Source: Perilla frutescens (taxonomy: Eukaryota; Streptophyta; Magnoliopsida; Lamiales; Lamiaceae). Taken from it: 64,000 bases of DNA. Below are positions 1 through 11,821 of this stretch, piece by piece. Position numbers and translations under genes: made by a program. Location of the stretch: contig BRKX01000004.1 of the NCBI GenBank assembly GCA_026008535.1, forward strand, positions 8,643,501-8,707,500, in the 5' to 3' direction. Below the pieces are notes generated by a model. The model worked only from the letters and a program-made list of their open reading frames with translations, was not told the origin of the DNA and made no database searches. How positions within the stretch are numbered: position 1 is the first letter of the stretch; each line of letters opens with the position of its first letter.

Positions 1-699
1 TCACAAATTTTTAAACGCTGTGCGAATATTACAAAATGGTGCAAACGTTGTGTTAAATTATGCAATTAACCCTTGATTTTATTATAACAATATGTAATTA
101 ATATATAAAATACACGAATTGGCTTATTTAGTTCTAAATAATAAATTACTCTTCTTTCAAGAGATATTATTATATTTTAAAAATATATTATTGCATATTA
201 TGCGATTTTTACTTTCTTAACATTTGTGAAAAAAATTGAGTATACTTCTAATAAGTATTTCGCTAATGATTAGTGGGTTTGTATATTTTAGGTAATCTTA
301 TAATAGCATTAGTATTTTTGTTAAAAATTACAAAATTTTATGAATCATTATTAAATTATAAATGAGTGTTTAAAACAAAAATCTTAAATTTAAAATATTT
401 TATATTATTTATCGTTAAATAATTTTGAAATTTTTCTTCGTATTAATTTTTAAAAATGATTGATGACTTTCACTTTTTATATAATTTTATTTAGTATTAT
501 TTTACAATTTAATTTATTTTAAATGTGTCTAGAAAAATTAAGATATTTATTATAATTTTTTTTTAATAAAATATTTTTTAAGGATATGAGATTTCATTTG
601 TCAATACAAAAAATAAAGTATAATTTTGCAAAATAAAAATAAAATTTATTTTGATAATCGGCAATGCATAATACCATGAGAGTGTGGAGTAATGGTTAA

Positions 700-835
700 T
701 CTTATGTACATGGTAATAGAGATTCTTTCGGGAATGACCATTCCTAACTGAAAAAATCATACCAACCATAGGAATGGAAATGTAATTCCATTCTCATTAC
801 ATTCCATCATAACAACCATACCCCAAGTGAAAGAA
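700..835. repeat. Clustered GGAATG/CATTCC inverted repeats, possible MITE remnant
   Basis: The motif GGAATG and its complement CATTCC recur several times in alternating orientation over about 130 bases, so the strand can fold on itself repeatedly. Miniature inverted-repeat elements can look like this, but I could not define both termini or a target duplication. The element type is a guess. Confidence 0.3.
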
Positions 836-1010
836 GATTTTTTTTAAAAAACAACAATTCAAAAAATAAATAAAAACATTAATTGACAACATCAATCTCA
901 GACTTTTAATCTCATATTCTTGCTCGATTGAAAATTGAAAACCCAGTTACAAAGTTCCATCCTCCAAGTGAAAGAAAAGGACAAAAAATTAAAGAAAACA
1001 ACAATTCAAA

Positions 1011-1036
1011 GAAGAAGAAGAAGAAGAAGAAGAAGA
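1011..1036. repeat. (GAA)n microsatellite
   Basis: About nine uninterrupted GAA/AAG units, directly visible. Confidence 0.9.
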
Positions 1037-1562
1037 ATCAATACATTAATTTGTCGGAAAATATGCAACTCCATATTCTTTGAAAAATCTCAGATTAGCA
1101 TTTCTTCAGCTTGTCAAACTTGCTACCATGTCCATCTACACAGACGTTTGTTAGTTTTTGGCCATATGTAGATATTAGTGTCAGTGGATCCAAAGAGGAT
1201 GTTTCGATGGAGAAGACGACGATGATGAGATTCTTGATAGTGGAGGAGTTGGAGAGGAAAATATTCATCTAGGTAACATGGAATTTTCCATCAAGGCGGC
1301 TCAAGCGGGATACTACCGGTGGAAGGGCGCCGGCAAACAATTGGATGGTTCACAACGGCAATGGAGTTGGAGATTACAGTGTTGAAGATAAAGGGGATCT
1401 GATATAAATAAGTTTTAGTGGAATGATTTTAGAGAGAAATTGGTAAATAAGATATTGAGTGGCCAAAAAAAATCCGTTTTCCTTTCATTTCCTTTTTTTA
1501 ATGAATATATTACTTTAACCATTTTCACATGTTATAAATGAAAATTTTGAGAATTCTTTAAC

Positions 1563-1592
1563 AATATATATATATACACACATATATATATA
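1563..1592. repeat. TA/CA microsatellite
   Basis: Alternating TA units interrupted by a short CA stretch, about 30 bases. Confidence 0.85.
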
Positions 1593-2238
1593 ATTCGGTA
1601 ACTAACATAAAGTAAAAGTTGAAATTTTGCGTGGTTATACAAATTAATTATTATAGTATTTATTTTCTTAAAAACAAATTACTATACACATCTAAAATTA
1701 TAAGAAATCACATATATATTATATAAGTTAATTTGATATAAAATTATAAGAAAATACATTATATTAATTCATTTAATTTCAAATTACAATATATTACATT
1801 ATATTTATAAGTTTAGTTCATTTTAGATTATTAGACTTAATTACATCATTTCATTTTAGATGATAAGAAATCGCACAGTATTAAATTTCATTTTATAATT
1901 TTATTTCATTTCAAATTAGATAAAACTATAGTATATTCAACTTATAATTCTCAATTGATGAACCTATATATAGAAATTGATTCTCAAGTTTCCTAAACTG
2001 AGCTTATATATTATAGTACAATGAAATTCATTTTCAAGTAAAAAAATATTCCCAATTGTACATGTACAATATAATGTAACATGAAATTGATTATCAATTT
2101 ATAATACTTGTTAGAATTTGTTGCCTCAAATTCGTGAATTTCGGATGTAAATAGCAAAGTTGTAAGTAATGTCAAAGCTAGTGTTTCCACTATGCCTTCA
2201 ACATGCAGTGGAAGAATAAATAAACTTTGCACAAAATA

Positions 2239-3173
2239 TGTTTTAAATCACACTCCTTACAGTGTGTGATTGCCTCAAGGAGAAATTCACTAACATAAGT
2301 GAAATACAAAAAAAAAAACAAGACAAGGGTTGTCGCGGTTCACTCCCTTGACAACATTACATACAACATACAAGAGATCTATCCTAGCTTCACTCACTCG
2401 AATAATCTCTCGAACAAAACACTATCAAAACATATAGATAGACACACACGTCAATCTAAATCCTAAACTCTCAATATTTGACTATCTAACCTACACACAC
2501 AATTGAAACTAGTCTTCAATAGATTGGGACGCTAGGAAGATGTCGGGAAGGATGTCTTCGATCTTCGAGACGACACTAGATGCAAGTTTCAGAGCTTCTC
2601 ACAAACCACAGTGATACCCTGCTTGCACAAATGATTTTAAGGTCTAAGGAGACTTTAAATACTTCATCCATCTTGCCTTAGCAGTTGCTCCACGATCACA
2701 AGAGGCATGGACTTTATTCAACCGCTTTCCATTTCCTATTGCTGTAATAGACTTGAGATAACCGCCTTCTGTATTGCGAAGCACACATTCTTCAACACCG
2801 TGTAATGGTGGTAGTTACTCCAGTGACCCACGTTTACCTGCAACGGTTAGTCCAAGAAGGAGTGGGAATATCACGTCCCTATAAATTCAGAACAAATTTT
2901 GAACAAGTAAAAATCAAATATTATCCATGATTTTAATTCATAATAAAATAATCAATAAATCCCTAAATACATGGAAAATAAAATGTGATAAATATCACAA
3001 AATAATCAGATTAATTTAAAATACATTAATCCTAAATAATAGGAAATGATAAGGTTAGCTTCCAGAGAGTTGTACTCGATGTCACAAGAATGACGGAACA
3101 CATCAGATACGACATTGATTTCAATGTTATCAGACGAAGTGATAATATCATCTGGAACATATCATTCTCAACA
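2239..3173 (-). mobile_element. LTR of a minus-strand copia element (F)
   Basis: On the plus strand this segment starts TGTTTTAAATC and ends CATTCTCAACA, giving TG...CA ends on either strand. Read on the minus strand it starts TGTTGAGAATG and is immediately preceded by a purine tract (AAGGGGGAGATTG), the usual polypurine tract of plant copia elements. It is therefore the 3' LTR of a minus-strand element. A TATA-like motif and a CT/GT-rich leader follow inside it. The flanks 5' and 3' of the segment do not repeat, so it is not a solo LTR. Of the internal region only about 160 bases next to the LTR may remain. Length is about 935 bp. Confidence 0.6.
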
Positions 3174-3190
3174 ATCTCCCCCTTAAGCTT
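3174..3190 (-). other. Polypurine tract of element F
   Basis: The plus strand reads ATCTCCCCCTTAAG, i.e. a G-rich purine tract on the minus strand abutting the TG start of LTR F. Second-strand DNA synthesis of LTR elements starts at such tracts. The same tract recurs at about 44766-44782. Confidence 0.6.
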
Positions 3191-3763
3191 ATCCTTTCTC
3201 TACAAAACATAAAAGCTCAATATATATACAGTTAGAGCCGCAGCGGAATATGATCAAAAATTTTGGAGTTTAAAAACTCTCCCATTAAGGTCTGCTCCAC
3301 CTTAAGTTATTATCTGTGTTAGTGCCATCTGCACTTAGGTGTTCGGGATTGTCATTATCTGTTTAAGATGTTATGGCAATTTCAAAAGAACACAAAAAGT
3401 TTTAGTTATTCATGTTCAAAAACCATGTTCTGGACATTACTGTGAACATTCCGTTGCCAATCTGATTGAATATCAAGACAGGTACTTAATCATGTTCAGT
3501 GACATGATCATGTACATGGTTGTCCAAAGTATTTTCAAGAGACGTGCCATGCAAGATTCAAGGAGTTGAAGCTGCAGATTTAAGATGGACGTTTTAGAAT
3601 AGAAGCTACCTTGTTCGTGATGAAGATCAAGAAGGAAAGAAGGAGTTCTATTGAAGGAAGACATCTAAACTAGGAAAGTCCGATTTAATTAAGGAAAGTA
3701 TTTCCTTGTTGAATTCTAGTCAAAGTAGGACTTCTGATTATCTTTTTAAGGCTATATCTATTG

Positions 3764-3774
3764 TTTATAAATAG
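3764..3774 (+). promoter_or_regulatory. TATA box of R1a LTR
   Basis: TTTATAAATAG, conserved at 45354-45364 in R1b and placed about 230 bases before the end of the repeat. This is the expected position for the start of a retrotransposon transcript. Confidence 0.5.
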
Positions 3775-3995
3775 CCTGGGATTCAGACTAGTTTAGGAGA
3801 CAAGAATTTTTACGGAGTAGTAAACTATTTCTCACGGACTTGATAAGTCCCCTGACGTAGATCAGTTGATCGAACATGGTTATCAACCTCGTGTTCTTTG
3901 TTCGCTTAATGTTTTTACATTCTGACCTTACATGTTCGCAACAATGTTCAAGTACATGATGATGAACATGACCACACCGTTTATGTAACTTTAAT

Positions 3996-4007
3996 TAGTA
4001 CCAGAGC
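3996..4007 (+). other. Degenerate primer binding site of S1
   Basis: TAGTACCAGAGC matches 10 of 12 bases of TGGTATCAGAGC, the complement of the 3' end of plant initiator methionine tRNA, which most copia elements use as primer. It lies between R1a and gag, as expected. Confidence 0.5.
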
Positions 4008-4084
4008 GGGTCGTCTTTTGTGTTACTGTGAAAAGAATCCTGAAAGCTACATATCTGCGTGAAGGTTTTGGTTGCATTCCAGTT

Positions 4085-5827
4085 ATGAGTGTAATCAAAG
4101 AAGGAGGATCCACGGTCAGACTACCATTGCTAGAAGGCAACAACTATCCCTACTGGAAAGCAAGGATGAGGGCCTTTCTGAGATCACTTAATGAACTCGC
4201 ATGGAAAAGTGTCACTGAAGGATGGGAAAAGCCAACTGTGGCCAAATAAGGAAGGCATGTGGAAATTGAAGAAGGAGAATGGACTGTGCCACAGAAGAAC
4301 TAGTACAATGTCAACTCTAACACTCTCAATGCAATATTCTCTGTAGTAGATCTTGAAACATTCAGCTTAATCTCAAACTGTGAGACTGCTAAAGCTGCAT
4401 GGGATATTCTGGAAACTACCTTTGAAGGGACTAGTTCTGTGAGGCTGTCTAGACTTCAAAATCTGACTTCAAAGTTTGAATGTCTCAGAATGGAAGAATC
4501 TGAATCCATTGGTGAGTTTAATGCCATATTAAGAAGCATATCAAACGAAAGCTTTGCTCTAGGAGAATCTATCAGCAATGAAAAGCTTGTAAGGAAGGTT
4601 CTCAGATCTCTTCCAAAGAAGTTTGCCTACAAAGTTATTGCCATAGAGTAAGCTAAGGACATCAAGAGTATGAGACTTGATGAATTGATCGGATCATTGA
4701 GAACATTCGAGATGAATCTAGAAGATGATGACAGCAACTCAAGGAAGAAACGTATTGTTCTGAAAGCTGATGTTTCTGAGGATGATCCTGAACATGTGCA
4801 GAAACAGAAACCTATACTTGATTCAGAAACAATGAATAATATGGTCCTTATCACAAAGAATTTCAGTCGAATGCTTAAGAGAGTGAATAGACAGTCTTCC
4901 AGAAGGTTAAAAAATAGAAGATAACAATCTGGAACTGCTCAGCATGATAGAAACTCTAACAGTGAGCAAAGAAAGTCGCAACCATCAAGCACAAAGAGAG
5001 GAATTCAGTGCAGAGAGTGTGATGGATTTGGTCATATTCAAGCTGAATGTGACAACACTCTGAAAAAGAATAAAAAGAACTACAATACCTCTCTGAGTGA
5101 TAATGATTCTGAAAGTAGCAGTGAATCAGAAGAAGAGAACTATGCCTTTACAGCAAAAGTCTCACAGTTCCAGGATCCTATCAAACTTGCAGATATAGAT
5201 GAAGACTCAAACAATGACGATGTCAGGAATGAGGAGTTTATTCAGACATACAAGGAGATGTATGAAAAATGGCTTGAAGTTGCTGAGATCAGCAAAACTC
5301 TTCAATCTCACAACAAAGATCTTCTCAAAGAAAAAGAGAATTTGATCATGTCTGATGGAGAACAGAAGGCTATTATCCAACAGCAGAAGAAGAAGATTGA
5401 AGAACTGACTACAGAGCTAAAGTCCATCAAAAGGAATGTCAACATGCTGAACAATGGAGCTAAGAATCTTGATAATATTCTTACCAATCCAGGACATACA
5501 GGGAAAAGTCATCCAGGTCTTGGATACAATGGTGAAGAATCCAAGACAGTGTTTGTCAAAGCCAGTACAAGCCAGACAGTGCATGTACAAAATAATGTTC
5601 AGGACATCCAGAAGAACATTAACAAAAAGATGACTAATAATAATGGCTGCAGGAAAAGAATTACCTGCCACTATTGTGAAGAAAAAGGCCACATTCGACC
5701 ACACTGTGAGAAGTATCTTTTTGATATGAAAAGAATGAGGAGAAGATTTGTGGCTCAGCATTCCAGTAACTCTCAAAAGAAAACAACAACTCAACAGAAG
5801 AACAAATCTGCACAGAAAAAGCAATAG
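4085..5827 (+). pseudogene. gag: S1 gag (broken)
   Basis: Gag forms the particle that packages element RNA. The chosen start opens with a short basic stretch leading into the YWKARM motif near residue 25, typical of Sirevirus gag N-termini. The UBN2-type gag core follows (leucine-rich stretch near 4440-4650). There are two CCHC zinc knuckles: CRECDGFGHIQAEC near 5010-5051 and CHYCEEKGHIRPHC near 5668-5709. Between them lies a glutamate/lysine-rich probable coiled coil (about 5240-5460). The C-terminus is basic and glutamine-rich. The whole stretch is in one frame but carries in-frame stops at about 4247, 4301, 4649, 4922 and 5825, all TAA or TAG. No frameshift is seen in gag. Confidence 0.8.
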
Positions 5828-8783
5828 GTAGTAAAGCAGACTAGTCTAATTGTTCATACTTCGTTGAGAGTTGAAGATAAAGGAAGCTGGTACTTTGACA
5901 GTGGATGTTCGAGACACATGACAGGGGATTGCTCTGTGGTGTAGAATCTGAAAGCTTGCTCATCAGATTTTGTCACCTTTGGAGATGGGAAGAAAGGCAA
6001 AGTTATGGGAAAAGGAGAGCTGACTGTTGAAAGAATGCCCAAACTCAAGAAAGCTATGCTAGTTGATGGACTCAAAGATAATCTGATTAGTATCAGTCAA
6101 CTATGTGATGATAACATGACTATAGTCTTCACCAAAGAAAGCTGCAAAGTTATGAATAAAAACAATAATTTATTCATGGAAGGGAAGAGATCAGCTGATA
6201 ACTGTTATCAGCTACATGTTCCTACACAATGTTCTTTAACATGTCAAAGAACATCTATTGAAGAGTCAGAGATCTGGCATCAGACACTTGGACACATCAA
6301 CTTCAGAAATCTCCAGAAGATCATCAGTAAGGAGGTTGTCAGAGGAGTACCTCATATCAAAATTGATAGAGATAAAGTCTGTGGTCCATACCAGATTGAG
6401 AAACAGTCCAGATCTCAACATAAAGAAGTTCAAGATAGAACTTTCAAGAGAATTCTAGATCTCATTCATATGGATCTAATGGGGCCTATGGCTGTGGAAA
6501 GCTATGGAGGAAAGAAGTATGCCCTCGTCTGCATTGATGATTACTCAAGTTTTACCTGGGTTGATTTTCTTAGAGACAAGAGTGAAGCTTTCACAACGTT
6601 TAAGCGATTAGCTTGCAAAATCACAGTTGAGAAGGATGATCAAATTATCAGAATTAGAAGTGATCATGGCAAGGAATTTGAGAACCAGTATTTTGATATA
6701 TTCTGCTGTGAGAATGGTATTAGTCATGAGTACTCAGCCCCCAAAACTCCTCAGCAGAATGGAGTTGTGGAAAGGAAGAACAGAACTCTCTAGGAGATGG
6801 CAAGGACCATGATTGCTGCTAAAGGAGTTGCTGCAATGTTCTGGGCAGAAGCTATCAATACAACATGCCACATCAGCAATAGAGTTCATCTCAGACCAGG
6901 TACTTTCACTACTCCATATGAGATTTGGAATGAAGAGAAGCCAACAGTGAAGTACTTCCATGTGTTTGGAACCACATGTTATATTCTCAATGATAGAGAG
7001 TATCTCAGCAAGATGAACAAAAAAGGAGTTGAAAGGATCTTTGTTGGATACTCCAAAAATAGTAAATCATACAGGATTTACAACAAAGATACAAAGGCTG
7101 TTATTGAGACAGTCAATGTCAGATTTGATGATCAGGACAATACTGTCAATGCTTCTGAAGATGATGTTCACACAGATGTGTTTGAACATCCTAAAGTTCA
7201 TGATGATATAGACAGAGAAGCTGAAGAACAAACAGTAAGACATAGAAAGCCTTCGAAGCAAATCATCAAGAATCATCCTACTTCAGAAGTAATAGGAGAC
7301 ATTCATGAAGGAAGGATGACCAGGAGCACTCTGAGAAAAAGGATGTATGATGAAATATCCTATGTTTGTTTCACTTCCAAGATATGTTTGTTTCACTTCC
7401 AAGATTGAACCCAAGAACATCCAAGAAGCTCTTAAAGATGACTACTAGATAGAAGCCATGTAGGAAGAACTTCTTTAATTAAAAAAGAATGGTGTTTGGG
7501 ATCTAGTGCAGAAGCCTGAAGGAGTTAATATTGTTGGAACCAAGTGAATTTTCAAGAACAAGACTAATGAAATTGGAAATATTACAAGAAACAAAGTAAG
7601 ACTGGTTGCACAAAGATATTCTCAGACAGAAGACATTGATTTTGATGAAACATTTGCTCCAGTCACAAGAATTGAATCAGTCAAACTTTTTCTAGCTATG
7701 GCATGCATTATGAAGTTCAAACTATATTAGATGGATGTCAAGAGTGCCTTTCTGAATGGATTCTTGAAGAAGGATGTGTTTGTTGCACAGTTTAAAGGAT
7801 TTAAAGATCCACATCATCCAGAGTTTGTGTTCAAACTAAAAAAGGCATTATATGGTTTAAAGCAAGCTCCTCGGGCATGGTATGAATGACTGGCAACATA
7901 CCTGGTAAGCAAGAGATATAGCAGAGGAGGAGAAAACAGAACACTATTCATCAGGAAGGAAAAATCACAAGTTATTGTGGTTCAAGTATATGTGGATGAT
8001 ATAGTGTTTGGTTCAGTGTCTGATAAGATGATCAAGGACTTCATCAGGGACATGGAAACTGAGTTTGAGATGAGTCTCGTTGGAGATCTAAAGTACTTTT
8101 TAGGTCTTCAGATAAAGTAGTCAAAAGAAGGAATATTCATCTATCAATCTAAATATACCAGAAATCTGGTGAAAAAATTCGAGCTTGTGAATTCAAAACA
8201 CAAATAGTTAAGATTAGTAAAGATGATGCAGAGACTGAAGTTGATCAAACTCTTTACAGAAGCATGATTGGTAGTCTTCTATACTGCAAGCAGACCAGAT
8301 ATGGCTTACAGTGTGGGAGTATGTGCCAGGTATCAGGCCTGTCCTAAAGAGAGTCACATAAAGGCTGTTAAGAACATCATCAAGTACATCAATGGAACCG
8401 CGGATTATGGTTTGTGGTATACTTATGATACTAACGCAAGTATTACTGCATACTGTGATGCTGATTGGGCTGGATCTCCAGATGACAGAAAAAACACTTC
8501 AGGTGCTTGTTTCTTTTTAGGAAACAATGTTGTTTCTTGGTTCAGTAAGAAGCAGAACTGCATATCCCTATCTACAGGAGAAGCAGAGTACATTGCAGTA
8601 GGGAGCAGCTCTACTCAGATTATTTGGATGATGCAGATGATGAAAGACTATGAAGTCAGTCATGATACTCCAATTCTGCACTGTGATAATATAAGTACTA
8701 TCAACATTCTGCACTATGAAGTCAGTCATGATACTATCAACATTCTGCACTCTACTCAGATTATTTGTTCACCAAGGGATTAG
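5828..8783 (+). pseudogene. pol: S1 pol: protease, integrase, reverse transcriptase, RNase H (broken)
   Basis: Pol continues in the gag frame. The protease has a DSG active site in a WYFDSGCSRHM context near 5890-5920. The integrase is preceded by a histidine-rich pre-integrase segment (WHQTLGH near 6274) and keeps a DLMGP aspartate, a DHGKEF aspartate and the NGVVERKNRTL glutamate near 6763-6790. A TAG follows directly at 6791 and another stop occurs near 5941. A perfect 22-base tandem duplication at 7361-7404 shifts the frame. Reverse transcriptase follows with many stops, its YVDD motif at 7989-8000. RNase H (about 8268-8700) is readable (YCDADWAG, SLSTGEAEY) but ends in local duplications at 8650-8750. 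The product cannot be made as one chain. Confidence 0.85.
7361..7404 (+). repeat. 22-bp perfect tandem duplication in S1 pol
   Basis: The unit TATGTTTGTTTCACTTCCAA plus GA occurs twice back to back (7361-7382 and 7383-7404). Since 22 is not a multiple of three, it shifts the pol frame between integrase and reverse transcriptase. Confidence 0.95.
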
Positions 8784-9238
8784 CTTCAACTCAATTTGAG
8801 AAACTTAGAGAAGCCCTTGGGGTGTGCTTGGTTTAATAAAACCAAGAAGAAGGGTATGAGTGTGACTTTTTCACACTCAGCAGGAAAGAACCATTCCTGC
8901 ACAAAGGGACTGAACATTCCCATAAATGTTCATGTGGATGTACATGTTCATGATTCAAACCCTGAGTACATCTTTGTCAACGGCTAGTTCTGACGTGCTA
9001 TCATCATATCTGATTTTCTGGGTTTTCTCTCCAATTTCTTAGTCTAACGGAAACCTGAGAAATGGAATACTCTCTTATATATATGCTTAGTCGTTTTGAG
9101 AGAACGTTCACTTTTCAAATTTTCTGAAATCAAAACACTCTTCTCTCTCGATAAAACCTCTGCCTATTCTGAGACTATTCCATTATTAGTCATTAATTTT
9201 CTTGATGTTTTATCTCTGCATATACCCATACACTTTCA
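8784..9238 (+). other. Spacer between S1 RNase H and envelope-like gene
   Basis: About 455 bases without a convincing protein domain beyond the RNase H tail. The last 165 bases look like a promoter and leader: a TATA motif at 9075-9085 followed by a CT-rich untranslated stretch up to the ATG at 9239. Confidence 0.5.
9075..9085 (+). promoter_or_regulatory. TATA-like box before S1 envelope-like gene
   Basis: TTATATATATG lies about 155 bases before the ATG and is followed by a CT-rich leader (CTCTTCTCTCTCG). This suggests separate transcription of the downstream gene rather than expression only by read-through. It is a sequence-only guess. Confidence 0.4.
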
Positions 9239-11543
9239 ATGGCTCCAAAAAAAAAGCTCATTCATCCCAAGAAAGTCGTAAAGCCCAGGATGAGGTATGG
9301 AAAGGTTACATATTCCAAACCTCAAGATCAGTTCTATGAAAAAGACGAGTTCGACAGGCAGGTTTGTGGAGAATCAACCTACAAGAAGCCTGTTCAGAGG
9401 GCATTTTGCGATGAATCTTCTAGCAAAGATACATATGAACTGATTGAAACGTTTTATGAAGTCGAAGAAGAAGAAGATCCAGAAGAACAAGAAATTGCTT
9501 CTTCTGTAAAGAAAACAAAGACCCAGAGTGTTTCGATTGATGATCTGTTGAAGAAAGCTGCGAAGTCCTACGATGTCAACAAAAAGAAGGTAAGAATAAA
9601 GGGAACTGTGGTCAAGAAATCCAAGAAGACTACAGCCCCTTCATCAAAGAAGATCGTCACAGCACCTGCTGCTCAAGCCCTTCAGAAAGAGAAGGGATCT
9701 GCTGGTGATGATCATGTTGAGTCTTCAGATGTACCTGAACATGTTGAGGCATATTTTACAGAGAAAAGCCATGCTACAATATCTACTACAGTTGATGTTG
9801 TTCTTCAACCGCCTGTGCAACCTTCTACTTCAGAAGGTGATGATGAAGATAGGGAAGATGACATTCCCTTAAGTTTAAAGATGAAGGCTATAGCTACTGC
9901 TCTTGCCAAAGGAAAGAAGAAAGTCATTCACAGACCGTTCGTCGCTGATCCAGCAGAGAAGGAAGTAATTCAGAGTTCATCCTGTGAATCTTCTAAGAAG
10001 ATTCTTGTTCCACAACAGGAAAAGTTGCTTGCCTCTGCACAATATGATCTATTTGCCAGATCGTCTGTCAAAAAGAAAACCCCAAGGAATAAGGGATCTA
10101 CTACTGTGGTGTAGCTGCTTACTAGAACACCTGTGACTAGAATTCGAGCATCTGCTACTCCACCATCTACTACTGTCTCTACAAAGAAGAGGAAGGCCAA
10201 TGTATCAACTGGCCCTTCCAAGAAGGCCAAGAAAGCTGCCAAGTTGATTCATGAACCTGAAGATGTTCACTCGCATTCAAGTGAACATGAGTCTGAAGCT
10301 CATAAGAAGATTGTCAGTGTTCCAGGTACATCTAGCCAATCCATCTTTCGTTCTTCTAAGCATACTGAGTTATGGGAGAAAGTGAAGGAGAGGTCAATGA
10401 TCTCTAAGAAGAAGGTGGACAAGGATACATTGTTGGCTACTGGAGTGTATACATTGCTGGAGCAAGCTAGTTTGTTGGGAACAGTACAGAAGGTTCAGGA
10501 ATTTGTTCCTATGGTTGTGACAGAATTCTACTGTAATTTGACAAAAGAGTTTGATGATCCGGAGTCTGAAGACTTCCAGAAAGTCTTTGTGAAAGGAGAC
10601 ATGGTCCAATTTTCCTCTGATCTCATTAATGAGTTTTTGGGATGTACATCTGAGGGGGAGTTCCAAGAGATAGATGACTCGGGGATGGTTGCTGCGGAGC
10701 TGACCCAGAGCATCTACATCAAATGGCCGTCTCATCCACAGACTATTCCAACCTCCAAGTTGACTCACAAGTATGGTACCCTGTTCAGAATTCTGATCCA
10801 CAATTGGCTACCAACTAAGCACAGGGCAGCAGTGACTCAAGCTCAGAGGAGGTTTCTGTTTCATCTTAGAACTGAGAAGAAATTTACAATGGTGAGTTTG
10901 TTTTTAGCAAGATCATCGGTAGTGCAGAGGCTACAATGGTTAAAGGTCCACTATGCTATCCATCATTGATCTACAGCATCATCAAGCAACAGAAGGAGAA
11001 TGTGTCTTCAAACAAAGATAAAATTACACCTCTTCACAAGCCTCTGGTAATCAAGGTTGCTCCTGAAATAGGAGATCCTCATCTTCGCCTCAAATTCAAG
11101 CAATTCATGTCATCCAAGAAAAGAGTGGATGATAATGTTAAAGAATCCTCTGCAAAGAGTGTTGTGCTGAGATTTTTAGAGAAGAGTCTGGAGTTTCATG
11201 CTCGTTTGATTTCTGAGCATACTTCTGAGAAGATGAAGATCCAAGCAATGATAGCTGATCTGTCATCAGGAGAAGAGTTTGCCTCCCCAACAACAGATGT
11301 TCCTGAAGATGTTCATAACTTGCACAAGCTTGCAAGTACTGCCGATGCTGCTGCTCAAAAGAAGTCTACTCCAGCACAAAAGCAAGATGAAGCACAGACT
11401 GCAGAACAAACTAAGGAAGCAGAAGCTGTCCAAGAGGAGTCTGCAGAGGAGGATCATGAAGTTGAGATTGCTGAAGCTGAGGATGATGAAGAGAAGGCTG
11501 AGAAGGATGCTGATGTTGGAGAAGAGACAGAGTATGATGATGC
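9239..11543 (+). pseudogene. S1 envelope-like protein gene (interrupted)
   Basis: This is the extra gene that follows pol in Sirevirus-type elements. Such genes are called envelope-like in the literature, but their function is unknown and I see no clear signal peptide. The N-terminal third (residues 1-290) is lysine-rich and basic (starts MAPKKKLIHPKK). A conserved core follows around 10490-10980: VVTEFYCN, a VKGD segment, INEFLG, NWLPTKH, then a CYPSLIYSII segment. A glutamate-rich acidic tail follows (11390-11543). Breaks: a TAG at 10112 in the linker, a one-base frameshift near 10890 (the frame ending at 10969 is replaced by the one through 10936), and truncation at 11544, where the reading frame enters a gypsy LTR. 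Overall identity is clear; function is inferred only. Confidence 0.75.
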
Positions 11544-11821
11544 TGTAATGCCCCGATCCCGGGAGAAGGGTAGGGGACCGGTGCACTACTTGGGGGAAGG
11601 GGAAAGGGGTTCTTGAACAGAAGCAATCAAATAAATAGGGTTAGTGCCCCAAAAATTTGGGCAGAATAACCTCTATAAATGGATCAATCCACGCTTTTAA
11701 AGCGTATGGAATGACTCAAACCAGATACCATAACTCTTAGAATAAACCCAAGAAAGTAAACTTCAATGTAAATAATAACAGTTCAAAGGTTAACTGTTAA
11801 TAGGTTAGGCATGAAAAAGGC

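Larger units (their letters stand above)
1..2238. other. AT-rich unassigned DNA
   Basis: I see no gene here. The stretch is strongly AT-rich with many short A and T runs, and the longest open frames (under 80 codons) have low-complexity translations and no recognisable domain. It holds a cluster of small inverted repeats near 700-835, a short direct repeat (822-880 and 963-1017), a GAA microsatellite and a TA/CA microsatellite. Positions 1195-1400 are less AT-rich than the surroundings and could be a decayed gene or transposon fragment, but no protein family is recognisable. Treat as intergenic DNA or very old repeat. Confidence 0.6.
3153..3990 (+). repeat. R1a, probable 5' LTR of Sirevirus S1
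   Basis: This segment is highly similar to 44745-45889 (R1b) over its whole length, except that R1b carries about 280 extra bases (about 45408-45685), so R1a has lost them. On the plus strand it contains a TATA box (TTTATAAATAG, 3764-3774). It is followed at 3996 by a primer-site-like sequence and then by gag, which supports reading it as the 5' LTR of S1. The exact left edge is unclear because the repeat also includes the polypurine tract and a little internal sequence of element F in the opposite orientation. Confidence 0.55.
3153..11543 (+). mobile_element. Sirevirus-type Ty1/copia element S1, interrupted at its 3' end
   Basis: The order is LTR-like R1a, primer site, gag with two zinc knuckles, protease, integrase, reverse transcriptase, RNase H, spacer, then an envelope-like open frame. 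Integrase before reverse transcriptase defines Ty1/copia, and two CCHC knuckles plus an extra frame after pol are features of the Sirevirus lineage. The right end is cut at 11544 where a gypsy-type LTR (B) begins inside the envelope-like gene. The 3' LTR may be R1b at 44745-45889, displaced by more than 30 kb of nested insertions. All reading frames are broken, so the element is not autonomous. Confidence 0.8.

Noticed and set aside
578..1171. Two short open frames in the left flank
   Set aside because: Low-complexity translations (one is mostly the GAA repeat), no domain, no supporting signals.
1195..1400. Host gene exon
   Set aside because: Less AT-rich but without a long frame, splice sites or a recognisable family.
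4085..8783. Fungal RIP as source of the stop codons
   Set aside because: Element types and leader signals are plant-like; plant cytosine methylation explains the C-to-T bias.
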